Made by a program: the position numbers and the translations under genes. Of a stretch of 51,815 nt of DNA, positions 35,035 to 44,869 are shown piece after piece. Each line of letters opens with the position of its first letter. Positions within the stretch are counted from its first letter, which is position 1. The notes beneath the pieces were generated by a model. That model did not search any database. It saw only the letters and a list, made by a program, of their open reading frames with translations, and was not told where the DNA came from. The stretch comes from Pseudidiomarina donghaiensis (GTDB lineage: Bacteria; Pseudomonadota; Gammaproteobacteria; Enterobacterales; Alteromonadaceae), in assembly GCF_900116895.1 (NCBI RefSeq), contig NZ_FPCF01000010.1, positions 1-51,815 of the forward strand. Direction: 5' to 3'.

Positions 35035-35839
35035 TCGCGGAATTGCCTTACCTGTCGTTGCAGTGATGTCAGCCTTATTGGGGTTGGCTGTTATCGCTTG
35101 GCTGCCTTCAGAAGCTGGCTTGAGCGCCCAAAAATTAAGATACAAACATATGACTTGGTGGCATTGGCAACAGGCCGTGACGCAGTATTACCGAGTTAAA
35201 GGGCAATGGCCCGACGATTTGATCGAAGTTCGGAATGAATTTGGGCTGCAAAGTGAGCCTTCATTTATTGAGGGGTATAGAATTCCACACGGGTTTCGAG
35301 TCCGTTTAACTGAGGTTACCGTAGCTGAGAAAAAGGAGCTTGTGAGAGCATTGATGCCTTATGTGACAGAAAACTATACCGCAACCTTAGACGTCGATTT
35401 AAGCCCCATAAGTGATGCTGCAATTCCGCCATCGTTGATAGCAAGAGTAGTTAATACGAGCATTACCACTGCTATTGATATGAATAATTATAATATAAAT
35501 AGGGTTGGCCAACTGACGATTAACGATGAACTAAGTATAACTGGCGGTACGCGGGTAGGGGCGATTGAAACACATGAATTGCAGACCGCAAGAATGGATT
35601 TCGGTCGCATTTTGGCCGCCGATAGCCTCCACTCAAATACACAACTAAACGCGATAGATGTTTTATTCGATAAAATCAAAGTGCTTTATGCTCAACTTGA
35701 TGAATACATGACATCTCAAGAAGGGATTGCTAATCGTCTTCATCTGAATATTGACGAGGCTGGCCGCGCAAGTCACGAGTATTCTCAACGCGACGTAACT
35801 CAAGGTGTAAGCCAGCTTTCGCAAGCAGATGCGCGCTAA
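35024..35839 (+). CDS. PilV-like minor pilin or tip protein
   Basis: 271 residues from the ATG at 35024. A short basic leader (MKTNRG) precedes a hydrophobic segment (IALPVVAVMSALLGLAVIAW), then QAVTQYYRVKGQWP, which resembles the helix-to-loop part of type IV pilins. The usual Glu5 is not present (Leu-Pro-Val instead). A second half, with DMNNYNINRVGQLTI and following short repeats, looks like PilV or tail-fibre 'D-M-N-x-x-x-I' beta-helix starts. The last gene of the Tad operon. It overlaps mrpG on the other strand by 110 bp. Confidence 0.58.
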   Translation: MKTNRGIALPVVAVMSALLGLAVIAWLPSEAGLSAQKLRYKHMTWWHWQQAVTQYYRVKGQWPDDLIEVRNEFGLQSEPSFIEGYRIPHGFRVRLTEVTVAEKKELVRALMPYVTENYTATLDVDLSPISDAAIPPSLIARVVNTSITTAIDMNNYNINRVGQLTINDELSITGGTRVGAIETHELQTARMDFGRILAADSLHSNTQLNAIDVLFDKIKVLYAQLDEYMTSQEGIANRLHLNIDEAGRASHEYSQRDVTQGVSQLSQADAR

Positions 35840-36092
35840 TTGGTGCTGTTAGAAATAGAAATATCGTGATCAAAAGCTCGTGAAACGAAAGCGTTGATGA
35901 TACCGAAAAATAGACAATAGAGCCTAAAATAACCCCTCCGACACCAAGCGTTGTGCTTTTTGTCGGGGCGTGTAAACGCGCCATGAAGTCTGGTAGCCGC
36001 GCTAAACCGATTGAGCCGACCAATGCAAATAACGCGCCGATAATAATTAAGCTAGATACAAGCCACTCAGCCCAACTAGGAAGTTGTGTCAC
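35730..36092 (-). CDS. mrpG: Na+/H+ antiporter subunit MrpG/MnhG
   Basis: 120 residues with three membrane segments and the family motif GSIGLARLPDFMARLHAPTKSTTLG (split by the loop). It is the last gene of the Mrp operon. The C-terminal tail after about residue 95 lies over the opposite-strand pilin-like gene. Confidence 0.92.
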   Translation of the reverse strand: MTQLPSWAEWLVSSLIIIGALFALVGSIGLARLPDFMARLHAPTKSTTLGVGGVILGSIVYFSVSSTLSFHELLITIFLFLTAPISAHLLAKAGLHLELRRVENTRDLRGQPRQYSDEDD

Positions 36093-36109
36093 AATATTGT
36101 ACCTCTAGG

Positions 36110-36379
36110 TTATTCGATAATGTCACCGCGAAGCAGAAACTTCGCTGCGGCAACGGTGCCAATAAACCCTAACATGGCAATTAATAACGCCGCCTCAAAA
36201 TAAAATGGGGTGTTGTGCCAAATGCCAAAAAGCGCGAGAAGTGCAAGTGAATTTATGTAAATGGTATCTAGCGCTAAAATTCGGTCAGGTAAATCAGGAC
36301 CGCGGAACAATCGCCATAAATTCAATAGCAGTGCGACACAAAAAATCACAAACGCAAACTGCACGGCAAAGGTTAGCAT
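36110..36379 (-). CDS. mrpF: Na+/H+ antiporter subunit MrpF/MnhF
   Basis: 89 residues, three membrane segments. RLFRGPDLPDRILALDTIY is the typical MrpF loop. Overlaps mrpE by seven bases. Confidence 0.92.
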   Translation of the reverse strand: MLTFAVQFAFVIFCVALLLNLWRLFRGPDLPDRILALDTIYINSLALLALFGIWHNTPFYFEAALLIAMLGFIGTVAAAKFLLRGDIIE

Positions 36380-36864
36380 TTGAATATCTCCTTTAATCGC
36401 ATTTCGTATCGCTGCTTGATGGATTCAATTAGTTTTTCTGGATCATTAACATTGAGTGCATGAATGAGCAATGCGCGACCGTCACGCCGAATTTCCGCGG
36501 TGATGGTTCCCGGCGTTAAACTGATAGTGCTCGCAAGCACTGTTATTGGTACTTCCCCGACAATGTCGAGTGGGTATTCAATCAGCGCAGGTTTAATTTT
36601 TCGCGACGGCATGAGAATAATTGCAGCGATATTCAAATTGGAAATAAGAATATCAATGAGCAGCAAAACAAAATACTCAACCACTTTAAATGGGCGATGT
36701 ATAGTCGCCGGAAAGTCTCTGCCCCTATTGGTGTATAGCGGAATGAGAATGGCTAAAATGACACCCAGGATAAGTAGCCCCGCACTGATGGTGTTTTGTA
36801 GTAGTAACCAGAAAACAAGTAAAAATAAGCTTAAAAATGGTGCCGGTAGTACTTTATTTAGCAT
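36373..36864 (-). CDS. mrpE: Na+/H+ antiporter subunit MrpE/MnhE
   Basis: 163 residues from the ATG at 36864, which has a GGGAGG ribosome binding site; an upstream frame to 36915 lies inside mrpD. Two N-terminal membrane segments and the MrpE motif VLASTISLTPGTITAEI, with ALLIHALNV after it. Confidence 0.9.
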   Translation of the reverse strand: MLNKVLPAPFLSLFLLVFWLLLQNTISAGLLILGVILAILIPLYTNRGRDFPATIHRPFKVVEYFVLLLIDILISNLNIAAIILMPSRKIKPALIEYPLDIVGEVPITVLASTISLTPGTITAEIRRDGRALLIHALNVNDPEKLIESIKQRYEMRLKEIFKC

Positions 36865-38368
36865 GAGGCCCTCCCAAAACAGCTTCAATATAAGCGGCAG
36901 GGTGCATAGCGTCATAAGCTATACGTTCGACAAATTGATTAATAACATCGGCAAACACAGTAATACCAACAATAGCTGCTAAGAGCATGCCAATCGGAAT
37001 GAGTTGGCTTTGTGGATGAGTTACATCACCAGGCTTACCGTCAAAGGTGTGCCAAAACATGCGGCTCCCCGCTCGTGATAAGGCAACCATAACTAAGAAT
37101 GTACTTCCTAACACAAGTGGCCAAAGTAAAGCGACTTGTGCTCCAGTTCTCGCAGCCTCCAGTATGAGTAGCTTACCAATAAAGCCGGAAAAGGGAGGCA
37201 TGCCAATGATAGCGATAGCAGCAATAAAAAACATGATACCCAGTGCTGCATGTTGCGCCATACGGCGCCCTTTAATAATTCGGGATGCTGTTTTGCCTCG
37301 TTGCTTGGCTATCACATCAACAAGCAGGAATAACGCGGCGGTGATTAAGGTTGAGTGCAGCATGTAATACATCACAGCAGAAATAGAGCGTTCTGAATTC
37401 ATGCTAAATACGGTGAGCATGGTACCTACAGAGATCACGACCAAATAAGAAATGACAAGGCGCAAATCACGGCTGCCAAGTACGCCAATGGCACCAATGG
37501 CGAGGGTACCCAGACCAAGCCACCACAACCAATCGTAACCGAGTAGTGCAGCTGCGCCGGCATCATCACCAAACAGCAAGGTAAATACACGAATAATGGC
37601 GTAGATACCGACTTTGGTCATAATTGCGAACAGTGCCGCGACCGTGCCAGTTGTCATGGCGTAGGCTTGGGGTAGCCAGAAATAAAGGGGCAGCAGTGCT
37701 GCTTTTAAAGCAAACACAATAAGAAGCAATAAGCCACCGGCTCTGGCAATACTTGCGTTATCGCCCTCTAAGGCAGCAATTTTTATGGCTAAATCAGCCA
37801 TATTTAAGGTGCCTGTGATGCCGTAAAGCACGCCTAAGGAAATCAAGAAGACGGCTGAACCGGTTAAATTAAGGAGCACGTAATGCAGGGTGGCTCTTAA
37901 TTTCAACTTACCCCCACCGTGCATTAATAGCGCATAACTGGAAATAAGTAGCACTTCAAAAAACACGAACAGGTTAAACAAGTCACCTGTTAAAAAAGCG
38001 CCAATAATACCAAGTAGTTGAAACTGAAATAGAGCTTGAAAATGAGAGCCTAAGTTATCTTCGCCGTAACAAGCAAACCACAGCACAGGAAATGCCAAAA
38101 CAGCGGTTAGCAACACCATCAGTGAGGATAAGCCATCGGCTACAAGTACAATACCATATGGGGCTTGCCAGCTACCTAAAGCGTAAACTAGTGGTGTTGA
38201 AGCAGACTCGGTAAGTAAGAAAGTGGCGCACACGATCAACACCGTGCACGAGAGCATGCCAAGAGCGCGACGATAGCGCTGCGGATTTTCACCCCAGGGT
38301 AGAAGTTGCAACAGTGCCGTTACCATGGGAATTAATAACGGTAATATGACTAGATGCTGAGATAACAT
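36854..38368 (-). CDS. mrpD: Na+/H+ antiporter subunit MrpD/MnhD
   Basis: 504 residues, NuoN/NuoL-like proton channel subunit with about 14 membrane segments. FFEVLLISSYALLMHGG, ALKAALLPLYFWLPQAYAM and GMPPFSGFIGKLLI carry the antiporter-type lysines and helix breaks. Its start shares a base with the mrpC stop (TAATG). Confidence 0.94.
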   Translation of the reverse strand: MLSQHLVILPLLIPMVTALLQLLPWGENPQRYRRALGMLSCTVLIVCATFLLTESASTPLVYALGSWQAPYGIVLVADGLSSLMVLLTAVLAFPVLWFACYGEDNLGSHFQALFQFQLLGIIGAFLTGDLFNLFVFFEVLLISSYALLMHGGGKLKLRATLHYVLLNLTGSAVFLISLGVLYGITGTLNMADLAIKIAALEGDNASIARAGGLLLLIVFALKAALLPLYFWLPQAYAMTTGTVAALFAIMTKVGIYAIIRVFTLLFGDDAGAAALLGYDWLWWLGLGTLAIGAIGVLGSRDLRLVISYLVVISVGTMLTVFSMNSERSISAVMYYMLHSTLITAALFLLVDVIAKQRGKTASRIIKGRRMAQHAALGIMFFIAAIAIIGMPPFSGFIGKLLILEAARTGAQVALLWPLVLGSTFLVMVALSRAGSRMFWHTFDGKPGDVTHPQSQLIPIGMLLAAIVGITVFADVINQFVERIAYDAMHPAAYIEAVLGGPHAK

Positions 38369-38712
38369 TAACGTTGCCCCTCCGCATCGCTAGAGTTTGG
38401 CTCATTGACCTCATCGGTGCCCAGCTCTCCACGAACTCGTACGGCCAATATTATTGAGTAAGCTGTCATAGCAAAGCCGATAACAATTGCTGTGAGAACA
38501 AGTGCTTGTGGTAGGGGGTCGGTATAACTCTCTTGATTGCCAATGATTGGCAATTCATTCATCACCAAACGGCCTGTTGAAAATAAAAATAAATTAACTG
38601 CATACGAGAGCATGGTAATACCAATAACTATGGGAAACGACCGGCCGCGAAGTATTAGATAAATACTGCATGCGGTAAGCATACCGACCGTTGTTGCGTA
38701 AAGTGCTTCCAT
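38368..38712 (-). CDS. mrpC: Na+/H+ antiporter subunit MrpC/MnhC
   Basis: 114 residues, NuoK-like, three membrane segments. DPLPQALVLTAIVIGFAMTA is the family motif. Coupled by single-base overlaps to both neighbours. Confidence 0.94.
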   Translation of the reverse strand: MEALYATTVGMLTACSIYLILRGRSFPIVIGITMLSYAVNLFLFSTGRLVMNELPIIGNQESYTDPLPQALVLTAIVIGFAMTAYSIILAVRVRGELGTDEVNEPNSSDAEGQR

Positions 38713-41501
38713 TAGTGCTTCTCCTGGCGTGGACGGTGGCGCGTCGTCATTTGACCAAAGTTGGCTAATATCATCAGGGTGGCCCCAATAACCGTTAGGT
38801 AAACCCCAAGATCAAACAAAATCGCTGTGGCAATTTCAAATTCGCCAACAATAGGCCAATGCACATGGGCAAACCATGAAGTTAGGAAATTCTTACCAAA
38901 GAACCAGCTACCAAGCCCGGTGAACAGGGCTATCATGACGCCCACGGATGCAAGGGTTTGGTAGTTATAGTCAAAGCGATGTTTCACCCAATCAACGCCG
39001 TTCGCCATATATTGTAAGATCATTGCGGCTGCGGTAATCAGTCCCGCAATAAAGCCACCGCCAGGTAGGTTATGGCCACGTAAGAAAATATAAACAGATA
39101 CCATGAGGGCTAACGGCAGAATAGCCTGTGAAACCGTTTGCACTAATAGCGGATGTTTCACCCGATGCCATGGTCTGCCATCGACGTCACTTGACGGCAT
39201 AAATGGCCGCAAATTATTAAGTAGCTTATGAATACCTGCCGCAGCAATGGCTAGAACGGATATTTCACCTAAAGTATCAAAGCCACGGAAATCAACCAAA
39301 ATAACGTTAACGACATTGGTTCCGCCACCGCCAGGCACTGAGTTCGCTAAGAAAAACTCTGAAATACTGTTAGTTGGGCGAGTCAATATTGCATAATTGA
39401 GACTACCGACAATACCGCCGACGAAGCCTGCTAAGAGAATGTCTCGTGCTACACGACCACCGCTTGAGGCCTTCGGAATGCGTTGTGGCATAAAAAATAG
39501 CGCTAAAATCATCAGAATAATACTAACCACTTCCACCACGAGTTGTGTCATGGCTAAGTCGGGCGCTGAAAAGTGGATAAATATTAATGAGACCATCAAG
39601 CCAACAACGGAGAGCATCATTAACGATGTTAAACGTTGATGGTGAAAAGCAGCGGTTCCAATAGCGGCGAGTACCACAATGATAGCGCCGACAATACTTA
39701 CCACATTCACCGGCATATGCTCGCGGCCACCATCAAGTTGCGCAATATCATACAGTTCAGGTAGCACGAATATGATCGTGATGCCCAGCATAGCAGCGAT
39801 GTAACGCTGTAATGAACCGGTTTCAATGCGGTTCATGAGGTTGTCTGAGGTGTTGGTTACGGCCTTAACGATGCGAGCAAAGATGTCTTTGGCATCATGA
39901 TGGTCAAATTGCCGATTAAACGACAACAGTTCGTCGCGGTTTGCATAAATGGCCACGCCACCAATCAAAGCAAGAGCACTCATTAACAGTGGCAAATTAA
40001 AACCATGCCAAATGGCAATATCAACTTCAAAGGAGTACGGGCTGACCACAGCCATAGCTGCCGTCAATATATCAGCCGCAAAAACCATCGGCGCAATACC
40101 GACGGCCACACAAAGCACTGACAATAGAATAACCGGTGCGCGCATCATCAGTGGCGGTTCATGTGGTTGCTTCGGCAAATTCGTGGCGACTTTATCAAAA
40201 AACACGCCATGCACGAATCGAATTGAATAAGCGACAGAAAGCATAGCGCCAATGGTTGCCAGCACCGGAACTAACCATGAGAGGCCACCGAAAAGGTGTT
40301 GTTCAGTGGATTCGACAAATAACATTTCTTTTGACAGAAAACCATTAAACAGCGGCACACCAGCCATCGATGCCGACGTGATCACGGCTAGCACCATGGT
40401 AAACGGAAGATACTTTCGCAACCCACTCAATTTGCGCAGATCACGACTTCCAGTTTCATGGTCAATAATACCGGCAATCATGAACAGCCCAGCCTTAAAT
40501 GTCGCGTGGTTAAGGATATGAAACAGCGCCGCCAATAAAGCCCCAGCTGTTCCTAATCCGAGCAGCATGGTAATTAACCCTAAATGGCTAATTGTCGAAA
40601 ACGCGAGTAATCCTTTTAAATCGGTTTTGAACAGTGCGAAGTAGGCGCCAAATAACATGGTGGCTAAGCCAGTTAAAGTGACAATAGTGAACCACTCTGA
40701 TGTGCCACCTAATACCGGATATAACCGCGCCATTAAAAATATGCCGGCTTTTACCATGGTTGCTGAGTGTAAGTACGCACTTACTGGCGTTGGTGCTGCC
40801 ATGGCGTGGGGTAGCCAAAATTGAAATGGGAACTGTGCCGATTTGGTGAACGCCCCTAAAAGAACTAATAGCAGCGCGGGCAAGTAGAGGCTGTGTGCGC
40901 GAATTTCATCGGCCGCCGCAAAAATAGCTTCTAGCTGATAACTGCCAGCAATGTTACCAATTAATAAAATACCCGCCAATAATGCAAGCCCACCAGCTCC
41001 GGTAATTGCTAACGCCATGCGGGCGCCGCGCCGAGCATTACTTTGATGGAACCAATAGCCAATGAGTAAAAAGGAAGAAATACTGGTTAATTCCCAGAAC
41101 ATCCACAATAAAATAAGATTGTCGGACGTAACGATACCGAGCATTGAGCCCATAAACAGCAACATGCATGCGAAAAAGCGGCCGCTATCATCATTTTCGC
41201 TTAGGTAATAGTGAGCGTAGATAATAATCAGCAGCCCAATACCCAAAATTAACGTCGCAAAAAGCAAGGACAAGCCATCGAGCCTTAAGCTGAAGTCTAG
41301 CCCAAGGCTTGGCAGCCAGGCTGCGAAAAATTGTGGTATCTCGCCATCGAGCACTGCCGGCGCTAGCGCTAGCAAAAGCGCCAAACTCGTTGCGGTAGCA
41401 GCTGCGGTGAGGGTCGTAATCATCAATCGTGAACGTTGGCGCGCAAGTAATGGCAATACAGCGGCAATGAACGGTATTAACACAATTATGGCTAGACTCA
41501 T
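38712..41501 (-). CDS. mrpA: Fused Na+/H+ antiporter subunit MrpA-MrpB
   Basis: 929 residues from the ATG at 41501 (TAAGGG upstream; an in-frame GTG at 41507 is the alternative). Residues to about 760 are the MrpA NuoL-like channel plus extension ([38 protein letters not shown] split by the helix). The C-terminal part ([18 protein letters not shown]) is MrpB. The fusion defines a group 2 Mrp operon, as in Sinorhizobium Pha and Pseudomonas. Exports Na+ for H+, supporting pH and salt tolerance. First gene of mrpABCDEFG. Confidence 0.94.
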   Translation of the reverse strand: MSLAIIVLIPFIAAVLPLLARQRSRLMITTLTAAATATSLALLLALAPAVLDGEIPQFFAAWLPSLGLDFSLRLDGLSLLFATLILGIGLLIIIYAHYYLSENDDSGRFFACMLLFMGSMLGIVTSDNLILLWMFWELTSISSFLLIGYWFHQSNARRGARMALAITGAGGLALLAGILLIGNIAGSYQLEAIFAAADEIRAHSLYLPALLLVLLGAFTKSAQFPFQFWLPHAMAAPTPVSAYLHSATMVKAGIFLMARLYPVLGGTSEWFTIVTLTGLATMLFGAYFALFKTDLKGLLAFSTISHLGLITMLLGLGTAGALLAALFHILNHATFKAGLFMIAGIIDHETGSRDLRKLSGLRKYLPFTMVLAVITSASMAGVPLFNGFLSKEMLFVESTEQHLFGGLSWLVPVLATIGAMLSVAYSIRFVHGVFFDKVATNLPKQPHEPPLMMRAPVILLSVLCVAVGIAPMVFAADILTAAMAVVSPYSFEVDIAIWHGFNLPLLMSALALIGGVAIYANRDELLSFNRQFDHHDAKDIFARIVKAVTNTSDNLMNRIETGSLQRYIAAMLGITIIFVLPELYDIAQLDGGREHMPVNVVSIVGAIIVVLAAIGTAAFHHQRLTSLMMLSVVGLMVSLIFIHFSAPDLAMTQLVVEVVSIILMILALFFMPQRIPKASSGGRVARDILLAGFVGGIVGSLNYAILTRPTNSISEFFLANSVPGGGGTNVVNVILVDFRGFDTLGEISVLAIAAAGIHKLLNNLRPFMPSSDVDGRPWHRVKHPLLVQTVSQAILPLALMVSVYIFLRGHNLPGGGFIAGLITAAAMILQYMANGVDWVKHRFDYNYQTLASVGVMIALFTGLGSWFFGKNFLTSWFAHVHWPIVGEFEIATAILFDLGVYLTVIGATLMILANFGQMTTRHRPRQEKH

Positions 41502-41818
41502 GTTCACCCTTAAGCGAGAAAATTTAATTTATAGTCGAATATGTAAAAGAATTTACCACTTAGCTCATGCGCTTGCCAATTGAATCAACGCTGTTAGTTA
41601 GCCAGTTATCGTGGCGGTTGATATATCCGAACTCATAAATAAGTACAGCAATTTAGTGATTTTAGTTCTTATTATGTGTTAAAGTGGTCGCCTGTGTTTG
41701 AAGCACCACTGCCGCGGTTATCTCTCGAAAGTCCAAGTTCGAAATTGCTTCTCCACACGACAATAAACTTTCTTAGTTTATTTCTTACATCGCACTACCA
41801 TCTGCAAATTTTATCTGT

Positions 41819-41832
41819 TACAATTCGCCGCC
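41819..41832 (+). promoter_or_regulatory. Probable -10 and stringent discriminator of the spc operon
   Basis: TACAAT (41819-41824) followed by TCGCCGCC, nearly identical to TATAATTCGCCGCC of the rrn promoter at 51529. No good -35 was found at 16-18 bp. The 456 bp between mrpA and rplN contain no ORF that I can support; apart from this element and the hairpin at 41916 I see nothing definite there. Confidence 0.55.
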
Positions 41833-41915
41833 CTTTTTATAAGGGGAAGTCTTTTATTCTCTAAATTCTTTCGAGCTGTATTTGAAAGGGTATTGGCGAG
41901 TAACTGGACAACAGC

Positions 41916-41937
41916 GACCCGAGAGGGTCTGTTTTTT
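41916..41937 (+). terminator. Terminator-like hairpin in the rplN leader
   Basis: GACCC (41916-41920), GAGA tetraloop, GGGTC (41925-41929), then TG and six T (41932-41937). It looks like a short intrinsic terminator but lies only 20 bp before rplN, so it may be an attenuator or a protein-binding leader element. Confidence 0.6.
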
Positions 41938-41957
41938 ACATAAAGCGGAGCACTGCA

Positions 41958-42326
41958 ATGATCCAAATGCAAACTACTCTGGACGTGGCTGATAACAGCG
42001 GCGCACGCAGCGTACAATGTATTAAGGTTCTGGGTGGCTCGCACCGCCGTTACGCAAACATTGGCGATATCATCAAAGTTTCTGTTAAAGAAGCGATTCC
42101 TCGCGGTAAAGTGAAGAAAGGTGATGTTGTGAATGCGGTGGTCGTTCGCACCAAGAAAGGCGTCCGTCGTCAAGACGGGTCAGTCATCCGTTTTGACCGC
42201 AACGCGGCTGTTTTGTTGAACAACAACAAGCAACCGATTGGCACTCGTATCTTTGGACCAGTGACTCGTGAATTGCGCTCTGAGCAGTTCATGAAGATTG
42301 TTTCTCTGGCACCAGAAGTACTTTAA
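41958..42326 (+). CDS. rplN: Ribosomal protein uL14
   Basis: 122 residues, same as E. coli. [19 protein letters not shown] and [15 protein letters not shown] identify it. First gene of the spc operon, with GGAG before the start. It is normally preceded by rpsQ; that gene is not here. Confidence 0.98.
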   Translation: MIQMQTTLDVADNSGARSVQCIKVLGGSHRRYANIGDIIKVSVKEAIPRGKVKKGDVVNAVVVRTKKGVRRQDGSVIRFDRNAAVLLNNNKQPIGTRIFGPVTRELRSEQFMKIVSLAPEVL

Positions 42327-42337
42327 GGAGTCCAGAT

Positions 42338-42652
42338 ATGGCGGCAAAAATCAAACGTGATGATGAAGTAGTAGTCCTGGCAGGTAAAGACAAGGGTAAG
42401 CGCGGCAAAGTGCTTAAAGTCGATACCGCTTCGAATCGTGTATTCGTTGAAGGCGTAAACATCGTTAAGAAACACCAAAAGCCAAACCCTGCATTGGGCG
42501 TAGCTGGCGGTATCGTGGAGCAGGAAGCAGCAATCCACGTTTCTAACGTTGCGGTTTACAACCCAGAGACTGGTAAAGCAGATCGTGTTGGTTTCAAGAC
42601 TGAAGACGGCAAAAAAGTTCGTTTCTTCAAGTCTAACAACGCAATCATTTAA
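42338..42652 (+). CDS. rplX: Ribosomal protein uL24
   Basis: 104 residues. A KOW motif at the N-terminus ([19 protein letters not shown]) is typical. AAGGAG ribosome binding site. Binds 23S rRNA early in 50S assembly. Confidence 0.98.
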   Translation: MAAKIKRDDEVVVLAGKDKGKRGKVLKVDTASNRVFVEGVNIVKKHQKPNPALGVAGGIVEQEAAIHVSNVAVYNPETGKADRVGFKTEDGKKVRFFKSNNAII

Positions 42653-42673
42653 TTTTTAATTTGGAGTTTTACG

Positions 42674-43213
42674 ATGGCGAAACTGCATGATTTTTACAAA
42701 GAATCAGTAGTTCCTGAACTAGTTAAACAGTTCGGCTACAACAGCGTCATGCAAGTCCCTCGGATTGAAAAAATCACACTCAATATGGGTGTGGGTGAAG
42801 CTCTGGCAGACAAAAAGATTCTCGACAACGCAGTAACCGACCTAGAAGCTATTTCTGGTCAGCGTCCAGTACGCACTGTAGCTCGTAAATCTGTCGCTGG
42901 CTTCAAAATCCGTGAAGGCTACCCAATTGGCTGTAAAGTGACTCTGCGTGGCGAGCGTATGTGGGACTTTTTGCAACGTTTAATCATGATTGCAATTCCA
43001 CGTATTCGCGATTTCCGCGGTTTGAACCCGAAATCTTTCGACGGTCGGGGAAATTACAGTATGGGCGTGCGTGAACAGATCATCTTCCCTGAAATCGACT
43101 TTGATAAAGTTGATAAGGTTCGTGGTCTTGACATCACTATCACCACTACTGCAGGCACTGATGACGAAGCTCGCGCTTTGCTCGCTGCCTTTAACTTCCC
43201 GTTCAAGAAGTAA
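42674..43213 (+). CDS. rplE: Ribosomal protein uL5
   Basis: 179 residues. The family segments [13 protein letters not shown] and [18 protein letters not shown] are complete. Contacts 5S rRNA and the P-site tRNA. In E. coli the rplX-rplE junction is the S8 feedback site; I could not define it here by eye. Confidence 0.98.
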   Translation: MAKLHDFYKESVVPELVKQFGYNSVMQVPRIEKITLNMGVGEALADKKILDNAVTDLEAISGQRPVRTVARKSVAGFKIREGYPIGCKVTLRGERMWDFLQRLIMIAIPRIRDFRGLNPKSFDGRGNYSMGVREQIIFPEIDFDKVDKVRGLDITITTTAGTDDEARALLAAFNFPFKK

Positions 43214-43224
43214 GGTGTAGAGTT

Positions 43225-43530
43225 ATGGCAAAAGAGTCAATGAAAATGCGTGAGCTGAAGCGTCAAAAGCTAGCAGCTAAATACGCAGAAAAACGCATCG
43301 CACTGAAAAATGTGATCAGCGATCCGAGCACTTCGGACGAAGAGCGTTGGGAAGCCGTGCTTAAATTGCAAAGTCTTCCTCGTGATTCGAGCCCAAGCCG
43401 TCAGCGTAACCGCTGCCGCGTAACGGGCCGCCCACACGGTTTCCTACGTAAGTTCGGCATGAGCCGTATTAAAGTACGTGAGAAAGCGATGCGCGGTGAA
43501 ATTCCTGGCTTGAAAAAAGCTAGCTGGTAA
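43225..43530 (+). CDS. rpsN: Ribosomal protein uS14, zinc-free form
   Basis: 101 residues, the long type without a CXXC pair. [20 protein letters not shown] is the conserved C-terminal motif. Sits between rplE and rpsH as usual. Confidence 0.98.
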   Translation: MAKESMKMRELKRQKLAAKYAEKRIALKNVISDPSTSDEERWEAVLKLQSLPRDSSPSRQRNRCRVTGRPHGFLRKFGMSRIKVREKAMRGEIPGLKKASW

Positions 43531-43556
43531 GCCACGAGTCACGGGAGAAAGCAAAT

Positions 43557-43949
43557 ATGAGCATGCAAGATCCAATTGCGGATATGTTCACACGCATCCG
43601 CAACGCTCAGGGTGCTAACAAAGTTGCCGTGCGCATGCCTGCTTCTAAACAGAAAGTGGCTATTGCCCAAGTTCTGAAAGAAGAAGGTTATATCGCGGAT
43701 TTCAGTGTTTCTGGTGAAGTAAAAACTGAACTAGAAGTTACATTGAAATACTTTGAAGGTAAGCCTGTTATAGAATCAATCGAGCGCGTAAGTCGCCCGG
43801 GTTTGCGTATCTATAAGAAACGCAACGAACTACCTAAAGTTATGGGTGGTTTAGGTGTCGCAGTTGTCTCAACTTCTAAAGGCCTAATGACTGATCGCGC
43901 CGCTCGCAAAGCGGGTCTTGGCGGTGAAGTTATTGGTTACGTAGCGTAA
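43557..43949 (+). CDS. rpsH: Ribosomal protein uS8
   Basis: 130 residues. [18 protein letters not shown] at the start and [20 protein letters not shown] near the end identify it. In E. coli, S8 represses this operon by binding its own mRNA. Confidence 0.98.
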   Translation: MSMQDPIADMFTRIRNAQGANKVAVRMPASKQKVAIAQVLKEEGYIADFSVSGEVKTELEVTLKYFEGKPVIESIERVSRPGLRIYKKRNELPKVMGGLGVAVVSTSKGLMTDRAARKAGLGGEVIGYVA

Positions 43950-43963
43950 CGAGGAGTTAGGAA

Positions 43964-44497
43964 ATGTCACGAGTTGCTAAAGCACCGATTGCCATTCCTG
44001 CTGGCGTTGAAGTTACGCTAAATGGCCAGGAAGTAACAATCAAAGGTGCCAAAGGCTCATTGAGCCGTGTAGTTAACGAAGCGGTTGAAGTTGTTAAAGA
44101 AGACAACGTTATCCGTACTATCCCACGTGAAGGCGTTGCAAACGCTACTGCGCAAGCAGGTACAGCACGTGCGTTACTACAAAACATGGTGGTTGGTGTT
44201 GCGCAGGGTTATGAGAGAAAATTACAGCTAGTTGGCGTTGGTTATCGTGCTAACACTGCAGGTTCTAAATTGAACTTGTCGCTGGGTTTCTCACACCCAA
44301 TTGAATTCGATATCCCTCAGGGAATTACTATCGAAGTCCCAGCACAAACTGAAGTAGTCGTTAAAGGTGTCGATAAGCAGTTAGTTGGTCAAGTTGCCGC
44401 TAACATTCGCGCATACCGTAAACCTGAGCCATACAAAGGCAAAGGTGTACGTTACGCCGATGAGCAAGTGCGCCGTAAAGAAGCCAAGAAAAAGTAA
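43964..44497 (+). CDS. rplF: Ribosomal protein uL6
   Basis: 177 residues. [17 protein letters not shown] and the C-terminal [13 protein letters not shown] motif. AGGAG precedes the start. Confidence 0.98.
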   Translation: MSRVAKAPIAIPAGVEVTLNGQEVTIKGAKGSLSRVVNEAVEVVKEDNVIRTIPREGVANATAQAGTARALLQNMVVGVAQGYERKLQLVGVGYRANTAGSKLNLSLGFSHPIEFDIPQGITIEVPAQTEVVVKGVDKQLVGQVAANIRAYRKPEPYKGKGVRYADEQVRRKEAKKK

Positions 44498-44506
44498 GGT
44501 AAGACT

Positions 44507-44860
44507 ATGGACAAGAAAACAGCTCGCTTACGTCGCGCAACGCGCCCTCGTAAGAAAATGCAAGAGTTGGGTGCAAACCGCCTGGTCGTTCACCGTACAC
44601 CACGGCACATTTACGCTCAGCTAATTGCATCGAACGGTTCTGAAGTACTTGCTTCAGCATCAACTGTAGAAAAAGCTATGCGTGAGCAGTTTAAATCTGC
44701 TGGTAACGTAGAAGCGGCTAAAGCAGTTGGTAAGCTGATCGCTGAACGGGCGATTGAAAAAGGCGTTAAAAGCGTTGCATTCGATCGCAGTGGTTTCCGT
44801 TATCACGGTCGTGTAGCCGCTTTGGCTGACGCTGCCCGTGAAGCTGGACTTCAGTTCTAG
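44507..44860 (+). CDS. rplR: Ribosomal protein uL18
   Basis: 117 residues. [15 protein letters not shown] and [20 protein letters not shown] are family motifs. Binds 5S rRNA with L5. Confidence 0.98.
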   Translation: MDKKTARLRRATRPRKKMQELGANRLVVHRTPRHIYAQLIASNGSEVLASASTVEKAMREQFKSAGNVEAAKAVGKLIAERAIEKGVKSVAFDRSGFRYHGRVAALADAAREAGLQF

Positions 44861-44869
44861 GAGACGAAC

